Below, piece after piece: positions 42,969 through 52,217 of a stretch of 64,000 nt of DNA (its first letter is position 1; the number at the start of each line of letters is the position of its first letter). The translations under genes and the position numbers were made by a program. Location of the stretch: positions 62,001-126,000 of the forward strand of contig JAXMOG010000006.1 of NCBI GenBank assembly GCA_034670065.1. The letters are read 5' to 3'. The notes under the pieces are model-generated. The model saw nothing but the letters and a program-made list of their open reading frames with translations. It ran no database searches and had not been told where the DNA came from. The DNA comes from Mesobacterium_A sp034670065 (lineage in GTDB: Bacteria > Pseudomonadota > Alphaproteobacteria > Rhodobacterales > Rhodobacteraceae).

Positions 42969-44360
42969 TTAGTAGCGATAATGCTCTGGCTTGAACGGGC
43001 CTTCGGGCTTTACGCCAATATACGCGGCTTGTTCGGAAGACAGTTCAGACAGTTTAACGCCAATCCGCGCCAAGTGCAGGCGGGCGACTTTTTCGTCCAG
43101 ATGCTTGGGCAGGATGTAAACACCGTTTTCATAGCTGTCACCGCGGGTCCACAGTTCGATCTGAGCCAGAACCTGGTTGGTGAAGGATGCTGACATCACG
43201 AACGACGGGTGGCCCGTAGCGTTGCCAAGGTTCAGCAAACGACCTTCGGACAACAGGATGATGCGGCTGCCCGAAGGCATCTCGATCATATCCACCTGGT
43301 CTTTGATGTTGGTCCATTTGTGGTTCTTCAGCGCGGCAACCTGAATTTCGTTGTCGAAGTGGCCGATGTTACCAACGATGGCCATGTCTTTCATCTCGCG
43401 GATATGCTCGATGCGGATCACGTCCTTGTTGCCGGTTGTGGTGATAAAGACATCTGCGGTGGATACCACGTCTTCCAGTGTCACAACTTCGAAACCGTCC
43501 ATCGCGGCTTGCAGGGCACAGATCGGATCGACCTCAGTCACCTTCACACGGGCACCAGCACCAGCCAGGGACGCGGCAGAGCCTTTGCCCACATCGCCGT
43601 AACCGCAAACCACAGCGACCTTACCGGCCATCATGGTGTCTGTGGCGCGGCGAATGCCGTCAACCAGCGATTCTTTACAGCCATACTTGTTGTCGAATTT
43701 CGATTTGGTGACGCTGTCGTTTACGTTGATCGCAGGGAAGGGCAGTTGGCCCTTTTTGTGCAGATCATACAAACGGTGCACGCCGGTGGTGGTTTCTTCG
43801 GAAACACCTTTGATCGCTTCACGGGTTTTGGTGAACCAGCCCGGTGTTTCGGCCATACGCTTTTTGATCTGGTTGAAGATTGCTTCTTCTTCTTCCGAAG
43901 TTGGCACTTCGATCAGATCGGTTTCGCCGGCTTCAACACGGGCGCCCAGCAGAACGTACAATGTGGCGTCGCCACCATCGTCCAGAATCATGTTCGCGCC
44001 TTCTGGGAACATGAAGGACTTGTCCAGGTAATCCCAGTGTTCTGTCAGGGTTTGGCCCTTTACAGCGAACACGGGTGTGCCACCTGCGGCAATCGCTGCT
44101 GCGGCATGGTCTTGTGTTGAGAAGATGTTGCAAGAGGCCCAACGCACATCCGCACCCAGAGCAACCAGGGTTTCAATCAGAACAGCAGTTTGGATGGTCA
44201 TGTGCAACGAACCGACAATCCGTGCGCCTTTCAGCGGTTTGGATTCACCAAACTCTTCGCGGCACGCCATCAGGCCGGGCATTTCAGTTTCGGCAATATC
44301 CAGTTCTTTGCGGCCAAAATCGGCCAGTGCAATATCTTTGACGATGTAATCTTGTGCCAT
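42969..44360 (-). CDS. ahcY: S-adenosylhomocysteine hydrolase
   Basis: The 463-residue enzyme hydrolyses S-adenosylhomocysteine to adenosine and homocysteine, completing the methylation cycle. Visible are the SLHMTIQTAVL and CNIFSTQDHAAAA substrate regions, VCGYGDVGKGSA (NAD-binding, about 253-264), the long bacterial insertion (EEEEAIFNQIKKRM), HPSFVMSASF and the C-terminal HYRY signature. The frame is open 89 codons upstream, but the family N terminus starts at ATG 44360. The gene lies near regA/regB as it does in Rhodobacter. Confidence 0.97.
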   Translation of the reverse strand: MAQDYIVKDIALADFGRKELDIAETEMPGLMACREEFGESKPLKGARIVGSLHMTIQTAVLIETLVALGADVRWASCNIFSTQDHAAAAIAAGGTPVFAVKGQTLTEHWDYLDKSFMFPEGANMILDDGGDATLYVLLGARVEAGETDLIEVPTSEEEEAIFNQIKKRMAETPGWFTKTREAIKGVSEETTTGVHRLYDLHKKGQLPFPAINVNDSVTKSKFDNKYGCKESLVDGIRRATDTMMAGKVAVVCGYGDVGKGSAASLAGAGARVKVTEVDPICALQAAMDGFEVVTLEDVVSTADVFITTTGNKDVIRIEHIREMKDMAIVGNIGHFDNEIQVAALKNHKWTNIKDQVDMIEMPSGSRIILLSEGRLLNLGNATGHPSFVMSASFTNQVLAQIELWTRGDSYENGVYILPKHLDEKVARLHLARIGVKLSELSSEQAAYIGVKPEGPFKPEHYRY

Positions 44361-44532
44361 TTTAGGCGCTCCAATCTCAACACGTTTGGGCGGCCAGTTA
44401 GCACGGGCAGGCGGTGTGAGCAACGGACAGGACAAATGCTTGGGGTTTTTGAACAGTTTGTTTACATCACAGACAAAGCAAACGGATCTGGGCTGAATTA
44501 GAGCGTCAGAGTCGCAAAAAGGCAGAGGACGT

Positions 44533-45129
44533 ATGAGCAAACAACCGCGCGCGTGGCAAAGAATGCTGTCCGGACGGCGTTTAGATCTGTTGGATCCAAC
44601 GCCTGTCGATATCGAAATTGAGGACATCGCTCATGGTTTGGCCTTTGTTGCGCGCTGGAACGGACAAACCTTTGGGGATTTTCCGTATTCTGTCGCTGAA
44701 CATTCCTTGCTGGTTGAGGCGTTGTTTTCCCGGATGTACCCGACAGCCAGCGCGGCAGATCGTTTGACAGCCTTGCTGCACGATGCACCGGAGTATGTGA
44801 TTGGGGATATGATATCACCGGTCAAATCTGCAGTGGGCCCGGATTATGACGCGATGGACAAACGTCTGGCTGTCGCGATTCATGTGCGGTTCGGCCTGCC
44901 GGCAACACCGACCAAGGCGCTGAAAACCCGTATCAAGAAAGCAGACAAAATCAGCGCATGGATGGAGGCACGGCAAATCGCTGGGTTTTCGGAAACAGAG
45001 GCGGATAAACTTTTTGGTCGGCCAGACGCAGCGATGATCGAAGGGTTAGACATTCACTTGCGCCCTCCGGTGGAGGTAAGGCGGGATTTCACAAGGCGTC
45101 ATCTGGCCTTGTTGGAGCATTTACCATGA
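44533..45129 (+). CDS. HD-domain phosphohydrolase (YfbR/nucleotidase-like)
   Basis: The 198-residue protein has the HD metal motif: His in SVAEHSLLV (about 53-61) and LLHDAPEYVIGDMISPVKSA (His-Asp about 82-83), plus KADKISAWMEA. Such short HD proteins include 5'-deoxynucleotidases; the substrate here is unproven. It is divergent from ahcY (172 bases apart). The stop overlaps the next gene's ATG by four bases. Confidence 0.88.
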   Translation: MSKQPRAWQRMLSGRRLDLLDPTPVDIEIEDIAHGLAFVARWNGQTFGDFPYSVAEHSLLVEALFSRMYPTASAADRLTALLHDAPEYVIGDMISPVKSAVGPDYDAMDKRLAVAIHVRFGLPATPTKALKTRIKKADKISAWMEARQIAGFSETEADKLFGRPDAAMIEGLDIHLRPPVEVRRDFTRRHLALLEHLP

Positions 45130-45614
45130 GCAAAATGTCAGTTCGTCGTGCTGGGCTATTGGATGCCCGACCGATTGCTCAATTGCTGAACCAGATCATT
45201 TTGCAGGGCGGAACAACCGCGATGACGCGGGAAATGACGGCGGATGATATTCGCGCGTTGATGACCGAGCGCCCGCGCAATGCCTGGCACTTGGCCGAGG
45301 ATGACGCCGGAGAAGTTCTGGGGTTTCAGTGGATTGACCAAATCGACAGCTTGCCGCCAGAGGCCGCCAGCATCGGGACCTATGCGCGGTTGGGGCATAC
45401 CGGATTGGGGATTGGGTCTGCACTGTTTGCGGCCACGCAGAAGGCCGCGCGCGACCTGGGGTATAAGTGGATCAACGCCGATATTCGCGCGGATAACGAA
45501 GGTGGATTGATCTATTACCAAAGCCGCGGGTTTGAGGATTATGGCCGCAAAACGGGCGTTCAATTGGATGACGGAACGCAGGTTGAAAAGGTTCTGAAAC
45601 GCTTCGACCTTTGA
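45126..45614 (+). CDS. GNAT-family N-acetyltransferase
   Basis: The 162-residue protein has the GNAT fold: an N-terminal VRRAGLLDARPIAQLLNQI, the acetyl-CoA motif RLGHTGLGIGSALFAATQKA (about 89-108), NADIRADNEGGLIYYQSRGF (about 118-137) and a final VEKVLKRF. The acceptor is not predictable. The ATG overlaps the HD gene stop, so the two are translationally coupled. Confidence 0.92.
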   Translation: MSKMSVRRAGLLDARPIAQLLNQIILQGGTTAMTREMTADDIRALMTERPRNAWHLAEDDAGEVLGFQWIDQIDSLPPEAASIGTYARLGHTGLGIGSALFAATQKAARDLGYKWINADIRADNEGGLIYYQSRGFEDYGRKTGVQLDDGTQVEKVLKRFDL

Positions 45615-45685
45615 CCAGTCATAAGGGCAACAACCGTCGCCCTTGCAGCTGTACAACGCGCATTATCCACTCCAATTAGGCCCGA

Positions 45686-45717
45686 TCAACCCCAAACGCA
45701 GCCGCCGTTTTGGGTTT
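45686..45717. terminator. Possible bidirectional terminator between the GNAT gene and regA
   Basis: An imperfect stem (AACCCCAAACG with CGTTTTGGGTTT, one bulge) lies between two convergent genes and overlaps the regA stop codon. The + strand side ends in GGGTTT. It is a weak candidate because the T-runs are short. Confidence 0.4.
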
Positions 45718-46270
45718 AACGTGGGCTGCGCTTGGCCAAGATACGCTGCAGCGTCCGGCGGTGCATGTTCAGGCGGCGCGCGGTTTCCGAAACATTGCGG
45801 TCGCACAGTTCATACACACGCTGAATATGCTCCCAGCGGACGCGATCCGCGCTCATTGGGTTTTCCGGGGGGGGAGGCAGTTCTTCGCCCGTGGCCAACA
45901 GTGCGTTGGTGATGTCGGTGGCATCTGCGGGCTTGGACAAGTAGTCGGTTGCGCCGATTTTGACGGCAGCTACTGCGGTCGCAATTGCACCATATCCGGT
46001 CAGAACAACAATCCGGCAATCCGGGCGCTTGTCTCGCAGAACTTCGACAACATCCAGGCCGTTTCCATCTTCTAGACGAAGATCAACTACCGAAAATGCA
46101 GGTGGGCGTGCAGTGGCAATCGCTTTTCCTGCGGCAACAGAGCCAGCAGTTTCCACTTCGAACCCTCGCTTCTCCATGGCTTTGGCCAATCGCCTCAGGA
46201 ACGGTTCATCATCGTCCACCAGAAGCAAAGACTTGTCTTCACCAAGGTCCTGCAGGGTTCTTTCTGCCAT
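45716..46270 (-). CDS. regA: Redox response regulator RegA/PrrA/ActR
   Basis: The 184-residue response regulator has a receiver domain with acidic LLVDDDEPF (about 16-24), phosphoacceptor Asp63 (SVVDLRLEDG), a conserved Lys in YLSKPAD, a proline linker (EELPPPPENP) and a Fis-type helix-turn-helix (NVSETARRLNMHRRTLQRIL). It regulates respiration, photosynthesis, nitrogen and carbon genes in response to redox state with RegB. The start at 46270 fits the family; an upstream extension to 46330 is not needed. Next to it are senC (same strand) and regB (divergent), the classic arrangement. Confidence 0.96.
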   Translation of the reverse strand: MAERTLQDLGEDKSLLLVDDDEPFLRRLAKAMEKRGFEVETAGSVAAGKAIATARPPAFSVVDLRLEDGNGLDVVEVLRDKRPDCRIVVLTGYGAIATAVAAVKIGATDYLSKPADATDITNALLATGEELPPPPENPMSADRVRWEHIQRVYELCDRNVSETARRLNMHRRTLQRILAKRSPR

Positions 46271-46343
46271 GCGATATCCTTCCACTGCGTCAATTTGACA
46301 CTTCTTAACCCGCCGATAACCGGGCGTCAAACAGTGTTAGCAG

Positions 46344-46967
46344 TTAGTCAGCATCCAGGAAACACGCAATCTGATCAGCCATTTGGTCAGGCGTGATATC
46401 GCGCCGGAAAAATTCAACAAAGCCGTGCTCCGGTAAGGTCAGATAACTGAATGTGGAGTGGTCGACCAAATAATAGTCATCGGATTTGTCGCCCGCTTTG
46501 TAATAGGTGCGGTAGGCTTGGCTTGCAGCTTTCACTTGTTCAGGGCTGCCAGTCAGTCCAATCATACGCTCGTGCAGGTTTGCGGCGAAATCGCCAACAA
46601 CCTCTGGCGTGTCACGGTCTGGGTCGATTGAGATAAACACCGGTGTGACGTCATAGCCGCGTTCTGCCAGAATATCGATCGCTTCGACATTGCGCGCATT
46701 ATCCAGCGGGCAGACATCGGGGCAGAACGTATAGCCAAAGTACAACAGCGTTGCGCCGGTGATAACATCCTTGTCGGTAACGGTTTGGCCTTGGTCGTTG
46801 ATCAGCTCAAACGGTCCGCCAATGGCGTCTGCGCCGCCTGCGATCTTGGCTGTACGGCATTGGGCAAACGCATCTGATGGATCGTTTTGCGAGGACGTAA
46901 CGTACCAAAGGCCACCGACTAAAGCCGCCGCTGCGACCAAGGAAGATGTGGCAACCAGTTTTAACAT
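46344..46967 (-). CDS. senC: SenC/Sco1-family copper-binding protein
   Basis: The 207-residue membrane-anchored protein has one N-terminal transmembrane segment (about 5-24) and a thioredoxin-like Sco1 domain with the Cys pair in FCPDVCP (Cys82, Cys86) and the third copper ligand His in LVDHSTFSYL (about 170). It supplies copper to the CuA site of cytochrome c oxidase and affects redox signalling via RegB. It lies upstream of regA on the same strand with a 73-base gap and divergent from regB. Confidence 0.93.
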   Translation of the reverse strand: MLKLVATSSLVAAAALVGGLWYVTSSQNDPSDAFAQCRTAKIAGGADAIGGPFELINDQGQTVTDKDVITGATLLYFGYTFCPDVCPLDNARNVEAIDILAERGYDVTPVFISIDPDRDTPEVVGDFAANLHERMIGLTGSPEQVKAASQAYRTYYKAGDKSDDYYLVDHSTFSYLTLPEHGFVEFFRRDITPDQMADQIACFLDAD

Positions 46968-47064
46968 CGGAAGATCCTTTCACGATCTGTGCGTCGCGCA
47001 TTGCGTCGTGGCTTCGGCAGACCTAACAATTGTTCATCTTAGCGCAAGGGACGAAACACCGCAG

Positions 47065-48459
47065 ATGAGCGATAGTGAATTCGGATTTCTAAACGAACAG
47101 AACCGCAATAACTGGATTCGGTTGCGTACCATGATCCTGTTGCGCTGGGTTGCAATTGTTGGGCAGCTGGTTGCGATCACCGTGGCGCAACGGCTGTACA
47201 ATCTGCAGCTGGAGTTGGGGTTGTGCTATCTGACTGTCGGTGTGTCGGTGATTGGCAACCTGGTTGCCATATTTGTATTCCCGGAAAACAAGCGGCTGTC
47301 GGAATCAGAAAACTTTCTGATGATGATGTTTGATTTGCTGCAACTGTGCTTCTTGCTGTTTTTAACGGGCGGTCTGCACAATCCGTTTTCCCTGTTGGTT
47401 TTGGGGCCAGTGACGGTATCGGCTTCCGTCGTAAAATTACGCTCTACGGTCTTGCTGGGCTGTACAGCTTTTGCCCTTATATCAGCAATGGTGTTTTACC
47501 ACATGCCGCTGCGAACAGAGCAGGGTTTTATTCTGCGAATTCCTGATCTTTTCGTTCTGGGTCAATGGTTTGCGATCTCAATCGCCTTGGTCTTTCTGTC
47601 GCTGTATTCGCGGCGAATCTCGAACGAAATGCACTCTATGTCAGACGCGTTAACGGCTACGCAAATGGCACTGGCCCGCGCGCAAAAGCTGAACGATCTG
47701 GGGGGCGTCATTGCCGCGGCGGCGCATGAGTTAGGCACACCGCTTGCCACGATCAAGCTGACATCCGCTGAACTGATCGAAGAGTTGGACGATTTGCCGG
47801 AGCTGCAAGAAGACGCCCGCCTTATCCGCGATCAGGCTGATCGTTGCCGAGACATCATGCGATCCATGGGGCGTGCGGGAAAGGATGACTTGCAAATGCG
47901 CCAGGCGCCACTGGTTGAAGTGTTGCGTGAGGCTGCCGAACCGCACCAGGATCGAGGCAAAGTGATTGTTATCGAAGATCAGCCAGGGCCAGGTGGCGAA
48001 TCCCAACAACCCCAAATTTTACGCCGACCTGAAATTCTTCACGGGCTGCGCAACATGGTGCAAAACGCGGTGGATTTCGCCGACTCTACGGTTTGGATAG
48101 AGGCGATGTGGACGGATGAGGTGATATCGGTTCGCATTATTGATGATGGCAAAGGGTATCCGCCGCATTTGATTGGCCGGATCGGGGATCCGTTCATGCG
48201 GCGAAAGCGAACAGAGCGAGACCGCAAATCACGCCCTGAGTATGAGGGTATGGGGCTGGGTTTGTTCATTGCGAAAACACTGCTGGAAAGGACCGGAGCA
48301 GAGCTGAGCTTTGCAAACGGCACTGATCCATTTGGTGCTGTGAGTGCTGGTGATGCAGAAAAACGCGGTGCAATTGTTGAAGTGATCTGGGATCGAAATC
48401 GGATCGAGCCGGAGCCAAGCGATGCCGGGCTTGGGGAAAACCGTCTTATCGCGACCTAA
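47065..48459 (+). CDS. regB: Redox sensor histidine kinase RegB/PrrB
   Basis: The 464-residue kinase has about six membrane segments (residues 25-200) with the ubiquinone-binding motif GGLHNPF (102-108), the phosphorylated His221 in HELGTPLATI, the redox-active Cys261 in ADRCRDIM and a HATPase domain with NMVQNAVDFA, DDGKGYPP and GMGLGLFIAKTLLE. It phosphorylates RegA when the quinone pool is reduced. The start at 47065 follows AAGGGA by about 13 bases; the upstream open frame runs over senC in antisense and is rejected. Confidence 0.95.
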   Translation: MSDSEFGFLNEQNRNNWIRLRTMILLRWVAIVGQLVAITVAQRLYNLQLELGLCYLTVGVSVIGNLVAIFVFPENKRLSESENFLMMMFDLLQLCFLLFLTGGLHNPFSLLVLGPVTVSASVVKLRSTVLLGCTAFALISAMVFYHMPLRTEQGFILRIPDLFVLGQWFAISIALVFLSLYSRRISNEMHSMSDALTATQMALARAQKLNDLGGVIAAAAHELGTPLATIKLTSAELIEELDDLPELQEDARLIRDQADRCRDIMRSMGRAGKDDLQMRQAPLVEVLREAAEPHQDRGKVIVIEDQPGPGGESQQPQILRRPEILHGLRNMVQNAVDFADSTVWIEAMWTDEVISVRIIDDGKGYPPHLIGRIGDPFMRRKRTERDRKSRPEYEGMGLGLFIAKTLLERTGAELSFANGTDPFGAVSAGDAEKRGAIVEVIWDRNRIEPEPSDAGLGENRLIAT

Positions 48460-48554
48460 AGTCGGGGCCTTAACGAGATGGCTTGTTAATCTTTTGTTAA
48501 CCTTTTCCATTGCCCTATGAGGACCGGTTTCAATCTGGAATTCGGGGGGAATGA

Positions 48555-50069
48555 TTGGACTATCCTGTTTGGATTGTGATCACCATCGGCAGCCTAAGTG
48601 CTGCTTTCTTTACAATTTTTTATCTATCTGGGGGCTTGCAGCTTTGGCGCGTACCGACAGTTAAACGTCCAATGCCACCAAACCGGAATGACTTTCATAT
48701 TCTGCTTCATGGCGGGGTCGTGGTCGATGCCAGCGAAGGGGCGCTGCGTGTCCTGCAGGCCACGGAGTGTCGTGGTCTGACTTATGAAGATATCTATGAG
48801 GCGATGCATCATCGGTTCGACTCGGTTCCGGTGCAAGTTCCTGAAAGATCTGCGGAATACGAAGAAAACGCCGGTGAAGCGCGGCTGATTATGGATCGCC
48901 AAGATGATTGTCTGGCCATGAGTATCCAGGATGAGTTGGCTGGTACGGCAGATCGGCACTTGGCGCATGTATTTCAAGCAGAATTTGGACCGATCAAGGC
49001 GATCGCCGAGGCCGCGCCTGGACTGGTGTGGAAGGTTTCGCCGGACCAGAAGGTTGTCTGGAGCAATCAAGCCTACCGCGAATTGTCGCTGCAGATGAAT
49101 GTCTCGCCAAAAGTGGCATGTCCCTTCTTTGGGGAGCTGGAATTTGCAGACAAGCCCGTGCGCGCGAAACTGTTGAATCATGAAGAGCATCAGCCCTGGT
49201 ACGAAATCCAACGCATAGAGCAATCTGACGGTATGTTGTATTTTGCGGCCAACATAGAAATGATTGTGCATGCTGAATCTGCGCAGCGGAATTTTGTGCA
49301 AACACTCAGCAAAACGTTTGCGCATTTGCCAATTGGTCTGGCGATTTTTGACCGCAATCGTCAACTGGTTCTTATCAACCCGGCTTTGGTTGACCTGACG
49401 TCTTTGCCACCTGAGTTTTTGTCGACCGGGCCAAACTTGATGACGTTTTTCGACTATCTGCGCGAAGCACGAATGATGCCTGAGCCCAAGAACTACAATT
49501 CTTGGCGCGAAAAGCTCGCGGATGTCGTGAAAGCCGCCGCAGATGACCGGTATTCTGAAACTTGGACACTGCCATCTGGCCTGACCTACAAAATCACCGG
49601 ACGCCCCCATCCAGATGGTGCGGTGGCCTTTTTGATTGAAGATATTAGTTCCGAAATTACGCTGACACGACGTTTTCGGGCCGAGCTTTCAAGAACACAA
49701 TCTGTTCTGGACACAATGCCAGAAGCCGTTGCGGTGTTTTCGGAGGTGGGCGAACTGAAGCTGTGCAACGCCGCCTATCGCAGTTTGTGGACGACCAAGA
49801 CGTCGCCGAAAGGCCAAGATGTGATGTTTGCCGACGAAATCGACCGTTGGCAGGCGGAAACTGCTGAAACTTCTGTATGGCGAGAGATTGCACAGAAGGT
49901 CCGGGGCGGCGCAGATCGGCAGGAATGTCATTTCCAAATTTGCCACAAATTGAAAGGGCCTGTCATGATCTATGTTGCGCCCATTCCCGGCGGGGCGACA
50001 TTGGTGCGATTTGAGGTGGATACACCGGTTGCGGATATTGGCGAATTGAAGAAGCTGGCGGGCTCTTAA
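48555..50069 (+). CDS. PAS-domain membrane protein without a kinase domain
   Basis: The 504-residue protein has one N-terminal membrane segment (about 5-26), a degenerate region, then three PAS-like modules (about 150-225, 255-360 and 370-470; for example PIGLAIFDRNRQLVLINPAL and MPEAVAVFSEVGELKLCNAAY). No HisKA, HATPase, GGDEF or other output domain is seen. It follows regB by 95 bases in the same direction and may signal through a partner. The likely start is TTG at 48555: a GGGGGG run lies 5 bases before it, and the ATG at 48551 is out of frame. Confidence 0.72.
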   Translation: MDYPVWIVITIGSLSAAFFTIFYLSGGLQLWRVPTVKRPMPPNRNDFHILLHGGVVVDASEGALRVLQATECRGLTYEDIYEAMHHRFDSVPVQVPERSAEYEENAGEARLIMDRQDDCLAMSIQDELAGTADRHLAHVFQAEFGPIKAIAEAAPGLVWKVSPDQKVVWSNQAYRELSLQMNVSPKVACPFFGELEFADKPVRAKLLNHEEHQPWYEIQRIEQSDGMLYFAANIEMIVHAESAQRNFVQTLSKTFAHLPIGLAIFDRNRQLVLINPALVDLTSLPPEFLSTGPNLMTFFDYLREARMMPEPKNYNSWREKLADVVKAAADDRYSETWTLPSGLTYKITGRPHPDGAVAFLIEDISSEITLTRRFRAELSRTQSVLDTMPEAVAVFSEVGELKLCNAAYRSLWTTKTSPKGQDVMFADEIDRWQAETAETSVWREIAQKVRGGADRQECHFQICHKLKGPVMIYVAPIPGGATLVRFEVDTPVADIGELKKLAGS

Positions 50070-50117
50070 GTCCGGAAACCGGCTTGCGGCGATGGGTGCA
50101 GCGGGTACAGTCGCGCC

Positions 50118-50588
50118 ATGCAATCGCCCTATGATCTGACATTCCATTCCGAAACTGAAACGCATGATTTTGCCGTGCGTTTGGGCAAGGTTTTACGCGC
50201 TGGAGACACAGTGCTTCTTGATGGCCCGATTGGTGCGGGCAAATCCTTTTTGGCGCGGGCGTTGATCCAATCTTTGCTGCTTGAGCCCGAGGATATTCCC
50301 TCGCCGACGTTCACTTTGGTTCAGGTCTATGACACGCCTGACGCCGAGATTTGGCACACTGACCTTTATCGGTTGTCTGACCCGGACCAAGTGATTGAAC
50401 TGGGGCTGCTGGAGGCATTTGAGACAGCAATTTGTCTTGTGGAATGGCCTGAACGTTTGGCCGAACTGGCACCGCCAGATGCGCTGAAACTTTCACTGAA
50501 ACCTGACAGTGAAAACACAGAGGTCCGTCACGGGACGTTAAGTTGGTCTGCACCGCATTGGTCGGCGCGCCTTGGTGATGTGCTGTGA
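50118..50588 (+). CDS. tsaE: tRNA threonylcarbamoyladenosine synthesis ATPase TsaE
   Basis: The 156-residue ATPase has Walker A GPIGAGKS (about 35-42), IPSPTFTLVQVY, HTDLYRL (about 74-80) and CLVEWPERL. It is needed with TsaD and TsaB for t6A formation. The stop overlaps the GTG start of amgK. tsaD is encoded about 11 kb away in this window. Confidence 0.95.
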   Translation: MQSPYDLTFHSETETHDFAVRLGKVLRAGDTVLLDGPIGAGKSFLARALIQSLLLEPEDIPSPTFTLVQVYDTPDAEIWHTDLYRLSDPDQVIELGLLEAFETAICLVEWPERLAELAPPDALKLSLKPDSENTEVRHGTLSWSAPHWSARLGDVL

Positions 50589-51535
50589 GTGCGGTTTCGG
50601 ATTTCGTGCAGGCGCACGGGTGGGGCGCGGCGGAACAGACGCCGATCACGCCTGATGCATCAGCGCGTCGTTACACGCGGTTGCACGATGGTTCGCGGGG
50701 GGCAGTGTTGATGGAAGACCCGTCAGGGGATGTCGCGCTGTTTGCCCGTATTGCCAATTACTTGACCGATATCGGATTGTCTGCGCCGGGTGTTTTGGCA
50801 CAAGATGACACGCATGGTTGGATGCTGTTGGAGGATCTGGGCGACAAGCTGTTCGCGCGGGTTTGTGCGGTCGATCCGACCAAGGAAGCGATGTTGTATG
50901 CTGCGGCGGCCGAAGCTTTGTTGGTATTGCACAAAGCTACGCCGGCACCCGGCCTTGGCGTTGCTGATCCGGGGCAATTGGCCCAGATGATCGCACCGGT
51001 TTTTGAATTTTATGCGCCGGATGTTCCCGTGGATGATCAAGCCGTACTCGTCGCCGCATTGGAACAGGCGATAGCCCGTCACGCACCCGAGGCATCCGTC
51101 ACCGTTTTACGGGATTTCCACGCTGAAAACCTGCTTTGGCTTCCAGATCGGGTTGGTCCGGCCCGCGCTGGGCTTTTGGATTTCCAAGACGCTCTGGTCG
51201 GGCATCCAGCCTATGACATGATCTCTATGTTACATGACGCGCGGCGCGATGTGTCGCCATTGGCGGCCAAGGCTGCGGTCGATACGTATCTTGAAGGGTC
51301 CGGGCAATCCGAAGCAGCGTTTCGCAAGGCGATGGCGGTGCTGGGGCTACAACGAAATCTACGGATTTTGGGGATTTTTGCGCGATTGGCCAAAGTGGGG
51401 GGCAAGCCGGGATATCTGGCGTTGCAACCGCGTGTCTGGCAGCAGATCCAAGTGTGTTTGCAGGAGGGGGCGGTGTCCTCGTTGGGTCCATTGGTAAACC
51501 GTGTGCTTCCTGCGCCAAAAGTGGCGGGGCAATAG
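50585..51535 (+). CDS. amgK: N-acetylmuramate/N-acetylglucosamine kinase AmgK
   Basis: The 316-residue sugar kinase has an aminoglycoside-phosphotransferase fold with DASARRYTRL near residue 21, WMLLEDLGDKLF, the catalytic loop VTVLRDFHAENLLWLP (about 174-189) and LLDFQDALVGHPAYDMISML. It phosphorylates MurNAc at C1 in a peptidoglycan recycling route that bypasses de novo UDP-MurNAc synthesis. The start is GTG, overlapping tsaE by four bases. murU follows directly, which supports the assignment. Confidence 0.93.
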   Translation: MSAVSDFVQAHGWGAAEQTPITPDASARRYTRLHDGSRGAVLMEDPSGDVALFARIANYLTDIGLSAPGVLAQDDTHGWMLLEDLGDKLFARVCAVDPTKEAMLYAAAAEALLVLHKATPAPGLGVADPGQLAQMIAPVFEFYAPDVPVDDQAVLVAALEQAIARHAPEASVTVLRDFHAENLLWLPDRVGPARAGLLDFQDALVGHPAYDMISMLHDARRDVSPLAAKAAVDTYLEGSGQSEAAFRKAMAVLGLQRNLRILGIFARLAKVGGKPGYLALQPRVWQQIQVCLQEGAVSSLGPLVNRVLPAPKVAGQ

Positions 51536-51536
51536 T

Positions 51537-52217
51537 ATGACCCCCAGCGGAATCATGATATTTGCGGCCGGGTTTGGCACCCGTATGGGAGCGTTGACCC
51601 AAACCCAACCCAAGCCGTTGATCCCTGTGGCGGGTAAAGCCTTGCTGGATCATGCGTTGGATTTGGTTGCGGGGCATCGCGGCCTGAAAACAGTGGTGAA
51701 CGCCCATTATCTGGCAGATCAGATCACGGCACATTTGCACGGGCGCGACGTGTCTGTATCGTTGGAAACCCCTGATGTTCTGGATACCGGTGGGGGGCTG
51801 CGGCAGGCGTTGCCGTTGCTGGGGGCCGGTCCGGTTTTCACGATGAACAGTGATATGGTTTGGGGCGGGCCGAACCCGCTACCAGTACTAGAGGCCGCTT
51901 GGGATCCGACGGAAATGGATGCTTTGCTCTTATGTGTTCCGATGGCCCAAGCTGTTGGTCGAAAACCACCAGGGGATTTCACGCTCAACAATGGCGGGGA
52001 GCTGAGACGCGGGGGCGATTGGGTGTATACCGGGGTGCAAATCCTGTCTCCGCATTTGTTGGAAATGGTGCCTGATCGTGTCTTTTCGTTAAACCGCGTT
52101 TGGAACCTTGCCGCGGATCAAGGACGTTTGCGCGGTGTAACCTATCCCGGCCACTGGGCGGATGTGGGGTATCCAGAGGGGATTGCCATGGCGGAAAGGA
52201 TGCTGGCCAATGTTTAA
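51537..52217 (+). CDS. murU: MurNAc-1-phosphate uridylyltransferase MurU
   Basis: The 226-residue nucleotidyltransferase has the pyrophosphorylase motif MIFAAGFGTRMGALTQTQPK (about 7-26), VNAHYLAD and MNSDMVW (about 105-111, metal-binding Asp). It converts MurNAc-1-phosphate to UDP-MurNAc after AmgK. The ATG at 51537 begins one base after the amgK stop; an open 12-codon extension overlapping amgK is rejected. The stop lies inside the addB start region. Confidence 0.94.
   Translation: MTPSGIMIFAAGFGTRMGALTQTQPKPLIPVAGKALLDHALDLVAGHRGLKTVVNAHYLADQITAHLHGRDVSVSLETPDVLDTGGGLRQALPLLGAGPVFTMNSDMVWGGPNPLPVLEAAWDPTEMDALLLCVPMAQAVGRKPPGDFTLNNGGELRRGGDWVYTGVQILSPHLLEMVPDRVFSLNRVWNLAADQGRLRGVTYPGHWADVGYPEGIAMAERMLANV

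Noticed and set aside
43209..44120. A 303-codon + strand open frame over ahcY
   Set aside because: It is antisense to the highly conserved ahcY gene and has no protein motif.
44361..44532. A SAH or SAM riboswitch in the ahcY leader
   Set aside because: The leader between ahcY and the HD gene did not show a pattern I recognise from SAH, SAM or SAM/SAH riboswitches. A covariance-model search with those families would settle it.
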